Notes: generated from the letters alone by a model not told the origin. A stretch of 64,000 nt of DNA from Lactobacillus sp. ESL0785 (GCF_029395455.1 NZ_CP113916.1:620001-684000), one strand, 5' to 3'; numbered from the stretch's first letter, positions 37,146-47,402 are shown. A program made the numbers and translations.

Positions 37146-39482
37146 ATGCGTATACATTTGAGATTTCGCAAATACTGGAAGCAGACAGCGCGAATTGAAA
37201 AATTAATTAAAAAATATGAGCAGTTGAGTGATGCGGAACTTCAGGCCAAAACAGCAGATTTTCAGGCCCAAATTAGTCACGGTCAAAGTTTGGATAATAT
37301 TTTACCTGATGCGTATGCCGTAGTGTGTGTTGTCGATGAGCGAGTACTAAGAATGCGGCCGTATCGTGTTCAAATTTTTGGTGCAGTGGCAATGCAAGAC
37401 AGTAACATCATTGAAATGAAAACTGGCGAAGGTAAAACACTTACGGCAACAATGATTATGTATCTGCATGGCTTAACAGGTCCGGGTAATTTTTTGGTTA
37501 CTGCTAATTCATATTTGGCTAAGCGTGATGCTGAGAGTATGGGCAAGGTGTATCGCTTTTTGGGGTTGACCGTTGCTAACAATCGCTCAAGCTCCGATTC
37601 TAGTCAGGAATTAAGTTTAAAAAAGAAAATTTATGCTTCTGATATTGTTTATACAGACAGTGGTTCTTTGGGTTTTGACTATTTATTTAATAATCTTGCT
37701 TCTAACAGTGATAAACAATTTATTCGCGCTTTTAAGTTTGCTTTGATTGATGAAGTCGATACAGTTTTGCTTGATCTGGCTGCGACGCCATTGGTAATTT
37801 CCGGTACACCTAAGGCTAATTCCAACTACAATCAATTAGCGGATATTTTTGTTAAAACGCTTAAGGAAAAGCAAGATTATGCTCTCAGTAAGGACCGAAA
37901 GAAAGTCTGGTTTTTAAAGCAAGGATTGCAGCGAGCCAATCGATTCTTTGGTGTTACTGATGTTTTGGCTGAAGAACAGCAGGAACTGTATCGCCATTTA
38001 TTATTGGCTTTACGGGCAAATTATGTACTCCGAAAAAATCAGGATTATATTATTGCTGAAGGCAAAATTGTGCTAATTGATGAAAATAATGGGCGCAAAC
38101 TTCCGGGAATGCAATTACAGGCTGGGCAACACCAAGCCTTGGAAGTTAAGGAAGGACTAAAGGAAACTCACGAGCAGAGTGCAGTTGCTACGATTACATA
38201 CCAAAACTTGTACCGGATGTTTACTAACTTAGCAGGAATGACGGGCACAGCTTCGGGAGATAAACGGGAATTAATGCAAATATATAATCTATATGTTGTT
38301 AAGGTTCCTACTAATAAAAAGAGTATTCGTAAAGATTTTTCAGATTTGTTGTATTACACAACCGAAGCTAAGCTGCATGATTCTTTAACTCTGGTTGAGG
38401 ATAGTTATGCTAAGAAACGGCCGGTATTAGTTGAAACTGGCTCGTTAGCTTTATCAGAACAATATTCAAAATTATTACTACAAAGACATGTCCCACATAG
38501 TTTACTCAATGCTGAAAGTGCTGCCAAAGAGGCCGAAATAATTAAAAGTGCTGGTCAAGTAGGAATGGTAACAGTTTCAACGTCAATGGCAGGTCGAGGA
38601 ACAGATATCGTTTTGTCGCCAGAAGCGCAAAAATTAGGCGGTCTACTGGTTATTGGGACAGAGCGAATGTCATTAAGAAGAATTGATAATCAGTTACGGG
38701 GACGGTCAGGTCGGCAAGGAGAACCCGGAGCAACGATTTTCTTTACTTCACTCGAAGATAAAATCATTAAGCAGTTTCCTTCGGCTAACATTGACCGGTT
38801 GATTGCTAAGCATCGACATGATTCACAGTTAATTCGTTTTCGTTTTCGGCATCTCTTTACTAAATTACAAACTAGAATAAAGCATCAAGAGCAAGAAGCT
38901 CGTTTTAATACGCTGCAGTATGGTGAAGTAATGAAATTGCAGCGTGACGCTGTTTATCAAGCTAGAAATCGGCTTATGACTTCTGCAGTAGATTTGGATC
39001 AAGTTGTCATTAATAGTGCGACAGCAGCGATTGCGGACTTAACGCGTCAGCCGATAACAGATATTAATTTGGTAACAACTTATATTGTCACTAATCTTGA
39101 TCCTACTTTCTTAGGTAAGCTTAACCGCCGCTTTATTGGTGAAAATTTGGCGGATAATTTAACAAAATTATTTGAAAGGCAATTTGCGGCTAAGCGGACA
39201 TGCTTTGAAAGTGAGGAAGCATGGACATATTTTGAGCAAACGGCGATTTTAAAAGCAATTGATGATTCTTGGGTTAAGCAAGTTGATAATTTGGAACAAC
39301 TGCAAGCTGCTGTTCAGCAACATGTGATTGGCCAACAAGATTCACTGTTTGACTATCAGCAGGAAGCATTAGCCGGCTTTAATGCGATGAAGAAGGACAT
39401 TTCATTAAAAATTATGCGTTATCTTTTGTGTTCAAAAGTGACTGGTAGTACAGATAAGGGCATGCAAATTTATTTTGCATAA
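37146..39482 (+). CDS. secA2: Accessory preprotein translocase ATPase SecA2
   Basis: A 778-residue SecA paralogue that drives export of the glycosylated adhesin. Walker A is EMKTGEGKTLTATMI (residues ~91-103), Walker B is ALIDEVDTVLLD, and the helicase-like SMAGRGTDIVLSPEA...GLLVIGTERM...RQLRGRSGRQGEPG region is complete. It is shorter than housekeeping SecA and lacks the cysteine zinc tail, as SecA2 proteins do. ATG 37146 has only a weak ribosome site, so translation may be coupled to gtfB. SecY2 follows after 24 bases. Confidence 0.95.
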   Translation: MRIHLRFRKYWKQTARIEKLIKKYEQLSDAELQAKTADFQAQISHGQSLDNILPDAYAVVCVVDERVLRMRPYRVQIFGAVAMQDSNIIEMKTGEGKTLTATMIMYLHGLTGPGNFLVTANSYLAKRDAESMGKVYRFLGLTVANNRSSSDSSQELSLKKKIYASDIVYTDSGSLGFDYLFNNLASNSDKQFIRAFKFALIDEVDTVLLDLAATPLVISGTPKANSNYNQLADIFVKTLKEKQDYALSKDRKKVWFLKQGLQRANRFFGVTDVLAEEQQELYRHLLLALRANYVLRKNQDYIIAEGKIVLIDENNGRKLPGMQLQAGQHQALEVKEGLKETHEQSAVATITYQNLYRMFTNLAGMTGTASGDKRELMQIYNLYVVKVPTNKKSIRKDFSDLLYYTTEAKLHDSLTLVEDSYAKKRPVLVETGSLALSEQYSKLLLQRHVPHSLLNAESAAKEAEIIKSAGQVGMVTVSTSMAGRGTDIVLSPEAQKLGGLLVIGTERMSLRRIDNQLRGRSGRQGEPGATIFFTSLEDKIIKQFPSANIDRLIAKHRHDSQLIRFRFRHLFTKLQTRIKHQEQEARFNTLQYGEVMKLQRDAVYQARNRLMTSAVDLDQVVINSATAAIADLTRQPITDINLVTTYIVTNLDPTFLGKLNRRFIGENLADNLTKLFERQFAAKRTCFESEEAWTYFEQTAILKAIDDSWVKQVDNLEQLQAAVQQHVIGQQDSLFDYQQEALAGFNAMKKDISLKIMRYLLCSKVTGSTDKGMQIYFA

Positions 39483-39506
39483 TTTTAGGGGAGATTATTT
39501 TCTTTA

Positions 39507-40721
39507 ATGAGAGTGAATTATTTGGGAAAAAGAGTCATTTGGTCTGTGTTTATTTTAACAATATATTTGTTAGGGCAGACAATTGTCTTACCTGCAGTTT
39601 CAATTAAATTAGCTAGTCAACAATTATTGCAAAATTCGTGGATTGGCTTGGTTGGAATGTATACAGGAGCTCAGACGAATATCCCTACCTTGTTTATGTT
39701 GGGGATTGGACCATATATGTCTGCGAACATTGTCATTCAGGCGTTGACATCTTTTGATTTAAAAAGTTTACGGGGGATGTCACAAGAAAACTGGGGCATG
39801 ATCATTAATCTGTTGAGTTTGTTCTTTGCTTTTGTGCAGTCAGCATGGTATGCCAGTTATCTGCCCAATTCAGTAGTGATGACGAAACAGGTTGGCGAGA
39901 ATACTATTTACTTTGTTTGGGTGATTATCTTAACAGCTGGTAGTATGGCCGTAGTGTTCTTAGCTAATCTCAATGTGGAGCGTGGCTTAGGTGGACCGGC
40001 TTTACTGATTGTGCCGCAATTGCTGATGTCGCTGCCTGGTATTTTGAAACAAGGTTGGGGTTTTGCCCAGTATCATTTAACTATTTTTCATCTTGGATTA
40101 TTACTTTTAGTAATTGGTCTGACATTATTTGCTGGGGTTGCAATGACTAAAGCTGAGGAGCAAATTCCACTGTGTAATCCATTATTAACGAGTGATTTTG
40201 CTCGTTCGTATTTTCCAATGCGGTTTTTATTAGCGGGAGCTATGTCATTTATGTTTGCTTCGGGACTATTTATGTTGCCGCGGCTATTATTAAAGAGCAA
40301 TCTTTTAGTAAGATTTAAGATACCTTTATTAAAGTTAACAGCAATTAATCATCTTACGGGGATTATTTTTTATGCGTTAGTGGTGATTGGCTTAAACTTT
40401 ATTTTTGGTTTGTTAACACTGCAATTAAAAGTACGAACAAGACAATTAAAAGAATCCGGTGATTATTTTTATCATGTTGTACCGGGACCTGATACAGAAC
40501 ACTTTTTGTTAAGTAAATATGTCCGCTTAACTTGGGGCAGCAGTGGCATGTTATTGTTATTGGTTATGTGGCCACTAATTTGGGGTTTGTGGCAACCGGA
40601 AATTGCCAACCTAACCTTATTTATTAGTAATCTTTTTATTTTAGTTACAATTTTTATCACAATTATTCAGCAATATCAGACATTACTATCTGAAATGCAG
40701 TATAACCTTAATTTGGGTTAA
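39507..40721 (+). CDS. secY2: Accessory Sec translocon channel SecY2
   Basis: A 404-residue integral membrane protein with about ten transmembrane helices. Features of SecY are visible: the plug-region start after helix 1, GIGPYMSANIVIQALTSFDL, and the cytoplasmic loop at the end of helix 6. It forms the dedicated channel for SecA2 substrates. TTAGGGGAGA lies upstream of ATG 39507. It sits between secA2 and asp1. Confidence 0.93.
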   Translation: MRVNYLGKRVIWSVFILTIYLLGQTIVLPAVSIKLASQQLLQNSWIGLVGMYTGAQTNIPTLFMLGIGPYMSANIVIQALTSFDLKSLRGMSQENWGMIINLLSLFFAFVQSAWYASYLPNSVVMTKQVGENTIYFVWVIILTAGSMAVVFLANLNVERGLGGPALLIVPQLLMSLPGILKQGWGFAQYHLTIFHLGLLLLVIGLTLFAGVAMTKAEEQIPLCNPLLTSDFARSYFPMRFLLAGAMSFMFASGLFMLPRLLLKSNLLVRFKIPLLKLTAINHLTGIIFYALVVIGLNFIFGLLTLQLKVRTRQLKESGDYFYHVVPGPDTEHFLLSKYVRLTWGSSGMLLLLVMWPLIWGLWQPEIANLTLFISNLFILVTIFITIIQQYQTLLSEMQYNLNLG

Positions 40722-40732
40722 AAGGAGTAAGA

Positions 40733-42181
40733 ATGGATAAAATAGTTCTACTGCCTGACTTGGCTAAGCAAGATAACTTTTATCAGGAAAATTACTTATT
40801 GTTTTTACGGCGTAAGCTGCGTGCAGCCAAAATACCGTGTCAGTTATATTTAATTAATGAAAATACTAGTGATAATGAGTCGTTTGTGGCAATTAATAAT
40901 TTGACAGATACTTATTATTTGTTTGACCAAATTTTGGGAATTAATACCCTTAGTAACCCGCTTTTTTTGGCAGATTTAAAGATACCCACTGACCTAATTC
41001 CTAATTTTCAAGATAGTAGAACGGATAGTGTTACTTTCTGGCAGGGAGAGCAGCGCGTATTAACTGTGAAGCTAAATAAATTTGGCTGGGTGCGTCAAGT
41101 AGTTAGTTATCAGTCTGACTGCTTTATTCAAGATAATTATGATGTGCGTGGGTTTAAAATCACAACCGAATATTTTGATAAATATACGTCCCAAGTATTA
41201 AAAAAAGAGTGGTTTAACAATTATGGCGAGTTGATTATGACTCAGCAGAATAGTTCAATTGTTATTGCTGCTAACCAACGCAAACGCTTTAGACAAGCAA
41301 CATATAATAGTGAATTGGAAATAGTTAAGGAATTTTTGCTTCAGCATGTTGATGATAAGACACTTTTTATTGCTGATACTGATCCAGATACAATTAATTT
41401 ACGATTAACGTTGCCGGAACAATTTCGCTTTTGCTTTTTAATTACAGATTCAGCCACGGTTCCTGTTGGTCAAAATATTGGCCGTTTTCATAATATAAAA
41501 TATGCTTTTCGGACGGTTAGTTTACGGGATGATTTTTTACAAATAGCGCCTGAAGTTAAGCAAGAAGATTGCCAGTTGATTACACCAGTAATTGAAAAGG
41601 CTAACCTAAGTTTGAGTAATAAGCTGGTTGCCAAAATTATCTATTGGCACACTGGTGAAATTTTGCCGGCATTAATTAAAGACTATTTAAATCAGCTGTT
41701 AACTATTATGAGTGAGCAAAAAGATGTGGAATTAGTAATTGATGCAACGGAGGTTCTGCAAGCAGTTATTTTACAGCAGCTTAATTTATTAATTAAAGAT
41801 GCTGGCGAAAAAACTAAGCCAGCTCCAATTAATACCCCAGCAGTAGTTAACCGCGTTTCCTGTCAAACCTTGGCATTTCAGGAAGAAAAAAAGTTAATGC
41901 GGCAAGCACGAATTTACCTTGATACAGGTACTAAAAGTAATTTTACGTTGCAATTGGAAGCTCTGCAAGCAGGTATTCCCCAATTTGCGCGGCAGAGTAA
42001 TGGCTTGATTACTCCAGAAGTTAATGGCGACTTAGTTGCAGATAATGGTGCACTGCCTGAACAGCTATCCTTATTTTTACGTTCACTTGATAAGTGGAAT
42101 AATTCAGTAATTGAAAATACGCGGATAATTGAGCAGATGAAGCCATCACAGGTAGTTGAACAATGGAGGGAGCTGCTTTAA
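40733..42181 (+). CDS. asp1: Accessory Sec system protein Asp1
   Basis: A 482-residue cytoplasmic protein. Asp1 has a GT-B-like fold that has lost catalysis and helps bring substrates to SecA2. The beta middle (FWQGEQRVLTVKLNKFGWVRQVVSYQ..., then DNYDVRGFKITTEYFDKYTS) and the C-terminal RQARIYLDTGTKSNFTLQLE part match that layout. Lack of an intact E-x7-E motif also fits Asp1 rather than an active enzyme. AAAAGGAG precedes ATG 40733; the stop abuts asp2. Confidence 0.85.
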   Translation: MDKIVLLPDLAKQDNFYQENYLLFLRRKLRAAKIPCQLYLINENTSDNESFVAINNLTDTYYLFDQILGINTLSNPLFLADLKIPTDLIPNFQDSRTDSVTFWQGEQRVLTVKLNKFGWVRQVVSYQSDCFIQDNYDVRGFKITTEYFDKYTSQVLKKEWFNNYGELIMTQQNSSIVIAANQRKRFRQATYNSELEIVKEFLLQHVDDKTLFIADTDPDTINLRLTLPEQFRFCFLITDSATVPVGQNIGRFHNIKYAFRTVSLRDDFLQIAPEVKQEDCQLITPVIEKANLSLSNKLVAKIIYWHTGEILPALIKDYLNQLLTIMSEQKDVELVIDATEVLQAVILQQLNLLIKDAGEKTKPAPINTPAVVNRVSCQTLAFQEEKKLMRQARIYLDTGTKSNFTLQLEALQAGIPQFARQSNGLITPEVNGDLVADNGALPEQLSLFLRSLDKWNNSVIENTRIIEQMKPSQVVEQWRELL

Positions 42182-43753
42182 ATGGGACCCAAAAAATTAC
42201 CATATTTAATTCATAGTGGAAGTAACCAGTTTATCCTTCCTGATAATTTCTTTGTGAATTGTAATTATCTGTGGGCTAATGAGGATTATTTGCAAGAAAA
42301 TAATCTTGAACAAGTATTCATTAATGGTAGATTTAATGCAAGCTACCAGAATAATTATTTTTTGCTTGATAAAAGTTCGGTTTGGTTAAAGCAACCAGCA
42401 ATTTTAAAACAGTTGCCAGCTAATCGAGTGATTTATAGTGCCCAGGCAAAGCTAACTGCAGAAAGTCAAGCTATTTTGGATTTTCGTGGTGAATTTCGAC
42501 TTGATTTTGGTCAAAATTTAACCCAATTACAGCATGATATAAATTTATACTTCTTTGGTCAAAATATTGGTTATCAGGTTTTGCCATTAGAAATATATTT
42601 ACCGCAGCCAATTTTAGAGTGTGCTAAAATTATGGGGAATACATATTATGAAATTAATTATGATTTTGGCACAACTTGGCAAAATATTGGGCATTTACGT
42701 CATAGTGTTTTTTTACCGCAAGGAATGAAAGAAGACATTGAAGTTGAATGTCAAAGATCTGCTAATGTTCATTTTAAAGTTGAAGTACAGTGCTTTTCAA
42801 TTCAAAAACAGTCCTGCATTAAAAAATGGGTAATGAGTGATCATGATTTTCATCAGAAGCATTTGTTAGTTGGCGATTTGGGTGAAGCGAGTTATTTTCA
42901 AGTTACTTTTTATGCTTATGGCAGTGGCCAGTTGAAATTAGGAACAATTCATATGCACCGTGCCCTTGGTCCTTATGGCAAAATTGCTTTGGGTGCCAAA
43001 GGAATTTGCGATCGTCAAGGATTAGGCGGGGAAGTTAATTATTTATTTAATGCTGGTAATTTAAAACCGCCACTACTTGTAGTGTTTGCCGGTTTTAATA
43101 CGGCTAGTGTGTTTGAAGGAAATGGTCTTGTCCAAAAAGTTGGTTCTCCTTCACTACTGGTAACGGATTCGCGTCTTTATGGTGGTGCTTTTTATATCGG
43201 ATCGGCTGAATTTGAACAGCAAGTCGGGCAAATAATTATTCATTACCTCCATCAATTAGGCTTTACTAGGCAAGATTTAGTATTAACAGGAATTTCAATG
43301 GGCGCTTATGCGGCACTATATTATGGTGCGCAGTTAGGTGCAGGATCAATTGTAGCTGCTAAAATTATTGCTAATTTAGGTGTAGTAGCTGCTAACTCTA
43401 AAATCAAACGTCCAGAAGGCTTTGATGATATTAATGATATTATTTTAGCTGAATATGGCGGTATTGATGCTGCTACGCTTGCTAAGGTAAACCAAAAAAT
43501 GTGGCTACAGTTTGCACGTGCCGATCTAAGTCAGACAGATTTTACTCTGGGTTACATGGAAGAAGAAGATTATGATGATACGGGATACCAGTCTGTGCGT
43601 AACTTTTTGCAAAAAAAATATCCACAGGCTCACGTGTTAAGCAAAGGCTTTTGGGGACGACATAATGATAATGCCGAAATTTCTAGTTGGTTTATTCAAC
43701 AGGTGATGGATTTGATTAATTATAAATATCGTGAGCAAGAGATGGAAGGGTAA
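42182..43753 (+). CDS. asp2: Accessory Sec system protein Asp2
   Basis: A 523-residue protein with an N-terminal beta-rich half and a C-terminal alpha/beta hydrolase fold. The nucleophile elbow is GISMGAYAALYYG (Ser372), with the oxyanion loop VVFAGFNTASVFEGNG and a candidate catalytic His in GFWGRHNDNAEI. Asp2 of streptococci O-acetylates GlcNAc on the adhesin and also takes part in export. Its ATG directly follows the asp1 stop, and GGAGGGAG lies inside asp1. It is the last canonical gene of the locus. Confidence 0.9.
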   Translation: MGPKKLPYLIHSGSNQFILPDNFFVNCNYLWANEDYLQENNLEQVFINGRFNASYQNNYFLLDKSSVWLKQPAILKQLPANRVIYSAQAKLTAESQAILDFRGEFRLDFGQNLTQLQHDINLYFFGQNIGYQVLPLEIYLPQPILECAKIMGNTYYEINYDFGTTWQNIGHLRHSVFLPQGMKEDIEVECQRSANVHFKVEVQCFSIQKQSCIKKWVMSDHDFHQKHLLVGDLGEASYFQVTFYAYGSGQLKLGTIHMHRALGPYGKIALGAKGICDRQGLGGEVNYLFNAGNLKPPLLVVFAGFNTASVFEGNGLVQKVGSPSLLVTDSRLYGGAFYIGSAEFEQQVGQIIIHYLHQLGFTRQDLVLTGISMGAYAALYYGAQLGAGSIVAAKIIANLGVVAANSKIKRPEGFDDINDIILAEYGGIDAATLAKVNQKMWLQFARADLSQTDFTLGYMEEEDYDDTGYQSVRNFLQKKYPQAHVLSKGFWGRHNDNAEISSWFIQQVMDLINYKYREQEMEG

Positions 43754-43800
43754 TATTATTTTAGTTATCAATAGTTGTTGAGATTGACGAAGATTAATAT

Positions 43801-46800
43801 ATGAACTTTATTTGGAAGCGAAAATTACAAAAAGATCTGCAGAATTGTTTGCACGGTGGAAAGTTACACCAAACTGCCCGGAATTTGTTGATCGGTACTG
43901 CAACTGGCAGTATACTAGCTGGAGTTTGGGCTGTTTCTAATGTAACGGTGCCGCAAAATAATGTCGTTTATGCAGCTAAAAATACTAAAGCGGTAATTGA
44001 AATTAAGCTTAAACGTACCGCTATTGTTTACAATCATGCGGGTAAAAGAATTGCGCACAGAACGTTCAAAAAAGGCAAAAAATTAAGAGTCCTTGCGACT
44101 ACGATAATTAAAGGTAAAAAATTTTATCGCGTTGGTAATGGTCAATATATTCTTGCGGCAACAGCTACAAGAATTAAAGGTACAAAAGCTAGAGCTGCTA
44201 AAATTAGTAAAACTACTTACTTATATACTGCAACAGGCAAGAAGAGGCAAAAGATTAAGAAAGGTACGAAAGTCAAAGTTTATGGTCATAAGACGATAAA
44301 TGGTAAGAAGTACTATCTTTTGAGTAAAGACAAGTATGTCTTGATTAATAAGATTAAATTTTTAAAAACAGGTGCTGAACCGGCAAAAAATCCGGGTGCA
44401 AACACATCTAGTGCTGCTAATAATTCGGCTGCTGCAAATGAACCTACGAATAATGGTTCTGTGAGTTCAAATCCAACTAATTCGTCATCATCAAGTACGA
44501 TAAGTGGTTCAACCGGGTCAGTTTCCAATGCCAGTGATGCCAGTGCATCTAGTAAACCAGAAACACCAAAAAATGTTGAAGTTTATGAAAATGGTCATTG
44601 GCGGCTAAAGGATCCTACTGGTAAGTATTTAACTGGTTGGCAGACGATTCCCACTGGACCTACAAGTACTAAGACAGTTTATTATAATGCCGACGGAATG
44701 GTCTATGGTGAGCAAAGAATAGCAGGCAATTGGTATTTATTTGATAAAAATACTGGTGCAATGCAGACAGGATTTCAAAAAGTTGGTCACAGAATAGTTT
44801 ATTATGCTACTAATGGCCAAATGCAATATGGTTGGCAGACAATTAATAGTAAGAAGTATTTCTTTGACCGGCGTGATGGCCATCAGTATCAGGGTAAACA
44901 GGTAATTGATGGAACAGATTATCAATTTGCTAGCGATGGTAGCCTAATTACTGACTTGTCAAAGCAAAGACAACAATATCGTGAAGCAGTTGCGAGCGAT
45001 ATTGCTCAGGAAGTTCAAAAACAAACGGGTGCTAAAATTGATTTTGATTGGAATAATCAAACTGATAATTATCAAGCATTTACTTTGCACGATGCAGCTC
45101 AATTAGTAGCTAACCAACAATTAGATAATAATCCAGTTACGATTGAACAAAATATTAAAAAGAATGCTAATTTAACAGGTAAACTAGAGACAAGTTTTAT
45201 TACTAGTGCGGCTCCAGATTTTTCGGTAACTTCTGCTCAAAAAGTTGCTCAAGATTTTGTAGCTACACTGACTAATATAAAAGATCTAGATAAAACTGTT
45301 TTAGGTGTAGGCGTTAATAGTAATTCTGGTGAAATCGCAGTTTTGCTGTTTACTCCTGGTGCAGAGCCAACCCCATCTGGGATGGTAGCATCTGATGTGC
45401 AACCAATTGTGGTTAAAGTTTATAAAAATTCAGGTATTAATGTTGATGTTACTGATGGCCTGCAGGAGAATCAAAAATTAACTGCTGTTGATGTTGGGAG
45501 TTTAACTAACTTAGCTGACCCATTTCTTTTGAATGGTCCTAAGGGACAGTTAATCGGTGAAGCTAATTTAAAGAAGATTTTTGCTACCTTACCGGGACGT
45601 AATGGTAAGTTTGTGGGCATTAAAAATTACTTTAATGGTAACGATGCCTATCATTATGAACTATGGCTGCAGGGACAAAATTTGGATCAAAAACAGTATA
45701 ATTTTATTCATGCCAATGAAAATACCAAATATGGTGATCCGTTAGTAATTCCTTATACTGCAACTTTAGTTTGGGGACCAGCACCCGGAAGCAGTTTAGA
45801 TAAAACTACAAAAACGCAAACTGAAATGACTCCAGATGAAATTAAGCAAGTCTATCAAACTGGTACAGATTCAGGATTAAGTCAAGAAAAGGTTAATGTT
45901 CAGCCAATTGCTGGTATGAAAGAAGATACAATTCGTGGTGTTGATATCTCTAGTTATTTAGCTTTAAAAAATGCTGGGGTAAAATTTTATGATTTTACTG
46001 GTAAAGAAGTTAGTTTACTTAAAGTCTTGCATGATGCTGGGGTAAACTATATTCGGTTGCGATTGTGGAATAATCCATATAATGCTCATGGCCAAAACTA
46101 TGGTGGTGGTATCGATGATGAAGCGACTGTTTTGGCAATTGCTAAAGAAGCTAAGCAATATGGCATTAAGACAGCTTTGTGTTTCCAATATTCAGACTTT
46201 TGGGCTGATCCGGCAACGCAAGCATTGCCAAAAGCTTGGGAACATGAAACAGCAGCTGAAATTAAGCAGTCGATTTACAATTATACACATAAGGTTTTAG
46301 CTGACTTTAAAGCGGCTGGTGTTGATATTGGTCTAGTCCAAGCTGGAAATGAAATTACCAAAGGGATGCTGGGCATTCTAGGATCAAGCAAGGCAGTTTG
46401 GGGTGAAAGCGATAGTAGTGCACAGCTAGCCGGTTATGTTAATGCTGCTTCAAAGGCAATTCGTGAAACCTATGCTAACGCCTTAGTAACTGTTCAGCTT
46501 GAAACACCAAATGTCGATAATTATAAATTTATTATGAATTCGTTAAAAAATAATAATGTTGATTACGACGTTTTGGGTTCATCTTATTACCCATTATATG
46601 GCTGGAATGCTAATAATCCGCAGACTCTAGCAGTAGTTGAAGATTTGGCGGTTAATCAATTTGGTAAGAAGTTTGTTGTTTTAGAGACAGCTTGGCCTAA
46701 TTCACTTAATGATGCTGATGGTACGCCTAATAATATTGGTTATGATCCTGGTCACTATGCAATTAGCCCACAGGGTCAAGTTGATCATACAGCTGAAATG

Positions 46801-47103
46801 TACAAAATTATTGTTAATAATCCTAATGGCCTAGGTGCATTTTATTGGGAACCTGCATGGATTCCAGTAAAGGCTGGCTGGGATAGTTGGGAATACAATA
46901 AAAATGTTGCCGATTCGCTTGGTACAGGTTGGGCTAACGGCAATTCTCAAGGCTATTATCCTGATTCTAAATTGTATTATAATGGAAATCCAGCTTGGGG
47001 CGGCTCATCTTGGGATAATAATGCGTTGTTTGATGATCAAGGTTACCCATTACAATCATTAAATATGTATAACGGTTTTTTAACTGGCTATGAGTCAAAA
47101 TAA
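43801..47103 (+). CDS. Secreted GH53 endo-beta-1,4-galactanase with SLAP and glucan-binding-type repeats
   Basis: A 1,100-residue exported enzyme. Residues 1-59 are a long signal peptide with a glycine-containing core (NLLIGTATGSILAGVWAV, cleavage near VYAA). SLAP-type modules span about 60-190, a Ser/Asn linker about 195-258, and choline/glucan-binding-type repeats about 260-385 (GWQTI, YYNADG, WYLFD). A region of unknown fold follows to about 700. The GH53 barrel starts at residue 711 (RGVDISSYLALKNAG) with acid/base Glu851 in GNEITKG and nucleophile Glu962 in LETAWPNS. It should cleave plant arabinogalactan or galactan. It begins 48 bases after asp2. Confidence 0.88.
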   Translation: MNFIWKRKLQKDLQNCLHGGKLHQTARNLLIGTATGSILAGVWAVSNVTVPQNNVVYAAKNTKAVIEIKLKRTAIVYNHAGKRIAHRTFKKGKKLRVLATTIIKGKKFYRVGNGQYILAATATRIKGTKARAAKISKTTYLYTATGKKRQKIKKGTKVKVYGHKTINGKKYYLLSKDKYVLINKIKFLKTGAEPAKNPGANTSSAANNSAAANEPTNNGSVSSNPTNSSSSSTISGSTGSVSNASDASASSKPETPKNVEVYENGHWRLKDPTGKYLTGWQTIPTGPTSTKTVYYNADGMVYGEQRIAGNWYLFDKNTGAMQTGFQKVGHRIVYYATNGQMQYGWQTINSKKYFFDRRDGHQYQGKQVIDGTDYQFASDGSLITDLSKQRQQYREAVASDIAQEVQKQTGAKIDFDWNNQTDNYQAFTLHDAAQLVANQQLDNNPVTIEQNIKKNANLTGKLETSFITSAAPDFSVTSAQKVAQDFVATLTNIKDLDKTVLGVGVNSNSGEIAVLLFTPGAEPTPSGMVASDVQPIVVKVYKNSGINVDVTDGLQENQKLTAVDVGSLTNLADPFLLNGPKGQLIGEANLKKIFATLPGRNGKFVGIKNYFNGNDAYHYELWLQGQNLDQKQYNFIHANENTKYGDPLVIPYTATLVWGPAPGSSLDKTTKTQTEMTPDEIKQVYQTGTDSGLSQEKVNVQPIAGMKEDTIRGVDISSYLALKNAGVKFYDFTGKEVSLLKVLHDAGVNYIRLRLWNNPYNAHGQNYGGGIDDEATVLAIAKEAKQYGIKTALCFQYSDFWADPATQALPKAWEHETAAEIKQSIYNYTHKVLADFKAAGVDIGLVQAGNEITKGMLGILGSSKAVWGESDSSAQLAGYVNAASKAIRETYANALVTVQLETPNVDNYKFIMNSLKNNNVDYDVLGSSYYPLYGWNANNPQTLAVVEDLAVNQFGKKFVVLETAWPNSLNDADGTPNNIGYDPGHYAISPQGQVDHTAEMYKIIVNNPNGLGAFYWEPAWIPVKAGWDSWEYNKNVADSLGTGWANGNSQGYYPDSKLYYNGNPAWGGSSWDNNALFDDQGYPLQSLNMYNGFLTGYESK

Positions 47104-47117
47104 AAAGATTTAATTTA

Positions 47118-47159
47118 AGATAGCAAGAGGACTAGTAGTTTTTTTGCTATCTTATTTTT
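47118..47159 (+). terminator. Terminator of the accessory Sec locus
   Basis: AAGATAGCAA pairs with TTGCTATCTT around a 16-base loop and is followed by ATTTTTA. Confidence 0.8.
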
Positions 47160-47173
47160 ATATAATGAAATTG

Positions 47174-47271
47174 AGTTATTGCAATTTAAGCGTGACCAAA
47201 TGTTAGCTACTTCCAATGCGTCATTTACGAAAATTAAAGAAATTTCGGCAAAATTACAGAAATTAACATAA
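47174..47271 (+). pseudogene. Possible 3' remnant of a gene
   Basis: A frame reading LLQFKRDQMLATSNASFT and then KIKEISAKLQKLT to TAA looks like the end of a coding sequence, helical and basic, but has no start and no upstream continuation (stops in frame within 25 bases). The family is not recognised. Confidence 0.3.
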
Positions 47272-47294
47272 AAAATAAATGATTGATTTGCGAT

Positions 47295-47330
47295 AAGGAA
47301 CTGCTTAAAAATAAAAGCGGTTCCTTATTT
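47295..47330 (+). terminator. Hairpin terminator
   Basis: AAGGAACTGCTT pairs with AAGCGGTTCCTT (one G-T pair) around an eight-base loop, followed by ATTTAAAT. It may belong to the vanished gene whose remnant precedes it. Confidence 0.6.
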
Positions 47331-47376
47331 AAATAACTTTGCATTTTAGTGAAATTTGTTATAGCATAGTTACTTG

Positions 47377-47402
47377 AAGATAGTTAGCAAGCTAACTATC
47401 TT
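47377..47402. promoter_or_regulatory. Perfect 12-base inverted repeat, candidate MarR operator
   Basis: AAGATAGTTAGC and GCTAACTATCTT flank AA. It lies 19 bases before the exporter start codon, overlapping the likely transcription start of a promoter with TTTGCA (47339-47344) and TAGCAT (47362-47367). The MarR gene at the end of the operon is the probable binder. Confidence 0.6.
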
